Assembly: GCA_036557885.1 (NCBI GenBank)
Contig: DATBGS010000032.1
Location: 1-41,478, forward strand
DNA length: 41,478 bases
From: DATBGS01 sp036557885
GTDB taxonomy: Bacteria; Chloroflexota; Ktedonobacteria; Ktedonobacterales; DATBGS01
Direction of reading: 5' to 3'
Below, piece after piece: positions 38,575 to 41,478 of this stretch. Position 1 is the first letter of the stretch. Each line of letters opens with the position of its first letter. The notes beneath the pieces were generated by a model. It saw nothing but the letters and a program-made list of their open reading frames with translations, had not been told where the DNA came from and searched no databases. A program made the position numbers and the translations under genes.

Positions 38575-39096
38575 ATGACGCCTGCACACATCCCTCTGCC
38601 GCATCCCTCGCGCCGCGCAACGGCCCATCGTCCGCGTTACCTCCCCACCAAAGGCTGTTGGACTGAGCCAGAGCCGGTCAGCTTCAGGCGGGGGCTGGTG
38701 TTGATCTTCTTAGGTGTGGCCGCAAGCCTCAGCTTTTTCTTCTGGGGAGGCGCGGCAGATGGCTCGAATCCGGCCAGCCTCTTAGTCGTGCTGGGCGGCG
38801 CCTTTTGCACCATTGGCACGGCGATGCTTTGCTGCACCGCTGGAGGAAACCTTGCCCGACGCATCACGCGCATTAAGAAGCACTGCGGCTGCTGTCGCTT
38901 CTACCAGGCCGCGCCGGGCGACTATGCCCAGGGCCGCTGCCAGGCCGACCCCAGCAGCGCGCTCGTCCGGCGAACCGATGGCTGCCCATCCTTTTGCCAT
39001 TCGCCCCGCGCGATGGTGCGTGATCGCCTCTCGCAGCACCCGGAGATGCTGGCACAACTGCGCGTCATCCAGCCCAGCGAAAAGCGTAGTTTGTAG
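38575..39096 (+). CDS. Membrane protein with Cys-rich C-terminal domain
   Basis: A 173-residue protein. Two membrane helices (about 38-58, GLVLIFLGVAASLSFFFWGG, and about 68-92, LLVVLGGAFCTIGTAMLCC) form a hairpin with both ends on one side. The C-terminal 70 residues hold CGCCRFYQAAPGDYAQGRCQ...GCPSFCHSP, a Cys pattern fit for zinc or an iron-sulfur centre. No family name can be given. ATG 38575 has AAGGAGGACTCT upstream; the frame from 38521 is an extension through the leader. Promoter at 38467-38521. Confidence 0.7.
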   Translation: MTPAHIPLPHPSRRATAHRPRYLPTKGCWTEPEPVSFRRGLVLIFLGVAASLSFFFWGGAADGSNPASLLVVLGGAFCTIGTAMLCCTAGGNLARRITRIKKHCGCCRFYQAAPGDYAQGRCQADPSSALVRRTDGCPSFCHSPRAMVRDRLSQHPEMLAQLRVIQPSEKRSL

Positions 39097-39191
39097 CCCC
39101 GGCGTCCCGCCGGTCAGGGGCGAGGACGGCCCGCCAGGGTCGGCGGGGCTACGAGCAGAGCCGCGCTTGTAGCCCCGCCGACCCTGGCGGG
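39091..39191. repeat. GTAGCCCC palindromic repeats
   Basis: Arms 39130-39152 and 39169-39191 (CCCGCCAGGGTCGGCGGGGC...) are perfectly complementary over 23 bases. A further partial copy, TTGTAGCCCCGGCGTCCCGC, precedes at 39091. Same GTAGC-CC ends as at 2191 and 21865 but a different core with matching changes in both arms. Confidence 0.85.
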
Positions 39192-39271
39192 AAACGCAAG
39201 CAGGGCAGGACAAGCCCGGCCATGCCATAATAGACGAGACATGTTATTAGTTTTGCAGGGAGCAAGGACTC

Positions 39272-41478
39272 ATGCAACGCAATCAGTGGAGAAAGGCGCA
39301 GCCCCTCCAACCACCCGATACTTCTGATCTGCTGAGAACCAAGCTGGCTCCGCCGCGCCTGCGCGCGGCGCTCGTTGCACGCGACTCCTTGCTGGCGCGG
39401 CTGGATGCCGGGCTGGAGCGCCAACTGACGCTGCTCTCGGCCCCGGCGGGTTTTGGCAAAACCACGCTGGTCAGCGCGTGGATGGCAGCACGCGCCGCCC
39501 GCCACGATCTGCCGCCGCTGGCCTGGGTTTCGCTGGATGCTGGCGACAACGACCCGGTGCGCTTCTGGCGCTATCTCATCACTGCTTGCCAGGAATTCGA
39601 TACTGGCATCGGCCAGACGGCCCTGGCGCTGCTGCAATCTCCGCAGCAAATCCCAGTTGAGCGCATCCTGACGGCGTTTCTGAATGAACTGACGCAGCTT
39701 CCCGGCACGCATATGCTGGTGCTGGAGGATTATCACGTCATCAGCGAGCCGCAGATTCACGAACAGTTGGCGTTTCTGCTGGACCATCTGCCGGACACGC
39801 TGCATGTGCTGCTGATGAGCCGCAGCGACCCGCCGCTGCCGCTGGCCCGCTGGCGCGCACACAACGATCTGAGCGAATTTGACGCAACCGACCTGCGCTT
39901 TTCCGCGCAGGAAACACAGGCGTTTCTTCAGCAAACGCTCCAACAGCCGCTTTCGCCGGAAGTGCTGGCGCGTCTGGAGGCGCGCACCGAGGGCTGGGTC
40001 GCCGGGTTGCATCTGGTGGCGCTCGCGCTGCAAGGCCGCCAGACGCCGCAGGAGATTGAACAAGTGCTGCTCAACTTTTCCGGCAGCCACCGGCATATTC
40101 TGGAATACCTGATGAGCGAGGTGTTCAACGCCCAGCCGGAGCCGGTGCAGCAGTTCTTGCTCCAGACGGCCTCGCTGAGCCGCCTGACGGGTTCGCTCTG
40201 CAACGCTGTCACTGGTAGAACGGACAGCCAGCAGATGCTCGATCATCTGGTGCGCGCCAACCTCTTTCTCGTTCCGCTGGATGAATCCGGCCAGTGGTAT
40301 CGCTATCACGCGCTCTTTGCCGAAGCCTTGCAGCACGAAGCCCGCCGACGCCTGGGAGAAGCAACGCTCAGCGAGATGTCGCGGCAGGCCAGCCGGTGGT
40401 ATGAGGAGCGCAGCCTGCTGACAGAGGCTATAGAAGCCGCCTTTGCCGCCCAGGATACGCGGCGGGCTGCCGCGCTAGCTGATCAGTTCTGCGCACTGCA
40501 CCTCTTGTTCAATGAAGTCTACACGCTCCGCCGCTGGGTGGAGCAGCTTCCAGAGGATTTGCTCGCTACGCATCCATCGCTCTGCCTGAACTATGCCGCC
40601 ATGCTGCTCTACACGTTGGACCGCAGCGCCGCCGAAACGCGGGCGCTGGTCGAGGCGCCGCTTACCCTGGCCGAGCGCTTCTGGCAGGCAGAAGGCAATC
40701 AGCAGCGGCTTGGGGGAATACAGGCATTTCGGGCGCAAATCCATTGGTGGCAGGGGGAACACGTACAAGCGTTTGCCGCCACCAGGCAGGCGCTCAAATT
40801 GCTGCCAGAAGACGAAAAATACTGGCGTGGTATCTGCTCGCTCCATCTGGGCGTTGAGGAACTGCTGGCTGGAAGGCTCATCGCGGCGCAGCAAGCGGTG
40901 CTGGAGGCGCGGGCGTTGTGCCAGGCGACAGGACAGCCCTATGGGGTGCGCGCCGCTATGCACATCCTGGCGGATATTCGGGTGTTGCAGGGCCAACTCC
41001 ACCAGGCGCCAGCGCTGTATCGCCAGGTGATTGCTGAAGCCGGAGACGACCTGGCCGATTACAGCCAGGCGCTGAGTATGCTGGCCGCGCTTGCACTGGA
41101 ATGGAACGATCTCGACGCTGCTGAGCAGCAGGTGCAGCAGGCCATTGACACGGCCAACAGCGAGGCTGAACACATTGGCCGACACTATGCCGAAGAACAT
41201 ATTCTGCTGCCCGCCTTGCTGGTGAAGGCGCGCATTCTGCACGCGCGGGGCGCAACGGTTCAGGCCCAGAGCACCCTGGAAGAACTGCTGACGCTGTTGG
41301 AGCAGCGCCCCTGGCGGCATATTGAACGCGAGGCGCGCGGCTGGCAAGCCCGGTTCGCGCTGGCTGCTGGCGATCTGGCGGCAGCACAGCGCTGGTATGA
41401 GACGACGGCTCAGCATACCGAGGATGCTTCTTTGTTGCAGCAAGAACGCGAATCGCTGATTGTGGCGCGGCTGCTGCT
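39272..41478 (+). CDS. MalT/LuxR-family ATP-dependent regulator (partial, 3' end outside window)
   Basis: An open frame of at least 735 codons running off the window, so no stop is seen. It starts MQRNQWRKAQ, then LLRTKLAPPRLR and the P-loop LLSAPAGFGKTTLVSAW (about residues 52-68). Walker-B-like LVLEDYHVI and the sensor-like LLMSRSDPPLPLARWRA follow; then the winged-helix region (RTEGWVAGLHLVALAL..., HALFAEAL) and tetratricopeptide-like helices. This is the STAND architecture of MalT, which binds ATP and an inducer; the C-terminal LuxR DNA-binding domain should lie beyond the window. ATG 39272 has GGGAGCAAGGACTC upstream. Confidence 0.9.
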   Translation, partial: MQRNQWRKAQPLQPPDTSDLLRTKLAPPRLRAALVARDSLLARLDAGLERQLTLLSAPAGFGKTTLVSAWMAARAARHDLPPLAWVSLDAGDNDPVRFWRYLITACQEFDTGIGQTALALLQSPQQIPVERILTAFLNELTQLPGTHMLVLEDYHVISEPQIHEQLAFLLDHLPDTLHVLLMSRSDPPLPLARWRAHNDLSEFDATDLRFSAQETQAFLQQTLQQPLSPEVLARLEARTEGWVAGLHLVALALQGRQTPQEIEQVLLNFSGSHRHILEYLMSEVFNAQPEPVQQFLLQTASLSRLTGSLCNAVTGRTDSQQMLDHLVRANLFLVPLDESGQWYRYHALFAEALQHEARRRLGEATLSEMSRQASRWYEERSLLTEAIEAAFAAQDTRRAAALADQFCALHLLFNEVYTLRRWVEQLPEDLLATHPSLCLNYAAMLLYTLDRSAAETRALVEAPLTLAERFWQAEGNQQRLGGIQAFRAQIHWWQGEHVQAFAATRQALKLLPEDEKYWRGICSLHLGVEELLAGRLIAAQQAVLEARALCQATGQPYGVRAAMHILADIRVLQGQLHQAPALYRQVIAEAGDDLADYSQALSMLAALALEWNDLDAAEQQVQQAIDTANSEAEHIGRHYAEEHILLPALLVKARILHARGATVQAQSTLEELLTLLEQRPWRHIEREARGWQARFALAAGDLAAAQRWYETTAQHTEDASLLQQERESLIVARLL

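Noticed and set aside
39149..40336. 395-residue minus-strand frame over the MalT-like gene
   Set aside because: Shadow frame; the plus-strand frame has P-loop and STAND motifs and stays open to the window end.

Overview
The window looks like chromosomal DNA of a GC-rich bacterium of the Chloroflexota, most likely class Ktedonobacteria. This is inferred from gene content: CHAT-WD40 and membrane WD40 proteins, KaiC-like ATPases next to stand-alone receiver proteins, a MalT-type LuxR regulator, SBP56 and F420-type LLM enzymes, and PQQ-propeller lipoproteins. There is no rRNA, tRNA or CRISPR array. Genes are short operons on both strands, separated by GC-rich intergenic palindromes. Several start at TTG or GTG with a good Shine-Dalgarno.

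Layout. 187-1183 is an IS982-like insertion sequence, directly in front of an NAD-dependent epimerase gene (1204). 2326-4335 holds a lone receiver protein, a 52-residue secreted peptide gene and a VOC / DinB / YCII operon, divergent from a leaderless TetR gene (4453). 5049-8106 is a signalling cluster on the minus strand: dual-domain KaiC-like ATPase, receiver, and a receiver fused to a SnoaL-like domain. 8469-12779 runs forward: zinc-ribbon tail-anchored protein with endonuclease III, beta-carbonic anhydrase, then SBP56 and an LLM oxidoreductase. 12788-21644 holds a PilJ-type sensor, MFS exporter, Dps, an unknown protein (A), a DUF4118 histidine kinase, an SGNH hydrolase and a membrane-anchored seven-bladed WD40 protein. 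21970-28427 holds unknown protein B, a TmrB-like ATPase, a CHAT-WD40 protein, a DUF4097 protein, 6-phosphogluconolactonase and an esterase. 28704-38310 holds a PQQ-propeller lipoprotein, two P22-antirepressor-like genes (X and Y), a small coiled-coil membrane protein, an Mrr-N-like protein and a formate-dehydrogenase-like enzyme with an OFA-family transporter. 38575-41478 holds a Cys-rich membrane protein and the start of a MalT/LuxR regulator that runs off the window.

Most unusual content. Two unrelated gene pairs each carry a long conserved non-coding leader. (1) Unknown genes A (16449-17222) and B (21970-22791) share about 180-195 nt of upstream sequence. It can fold into a multi-helix structure closed by a long-range stem, and three of its hairpins occupy the same positions with different but still complementary sequences. 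That is the signature of a structured RNA. (2) The antirepressor-like genes X (30141-31100) and Y (36764-37621) share a leader more alike than their proteins. In both, consensus promoters point toward each other across a conserved hairpin-rich segment of about 100-170 bp, suggesting an antisense RNA facing the antirepressor mRNA leader. These are the best candidates for undescribed systems here. All functional statements are inferred from sequence alone.
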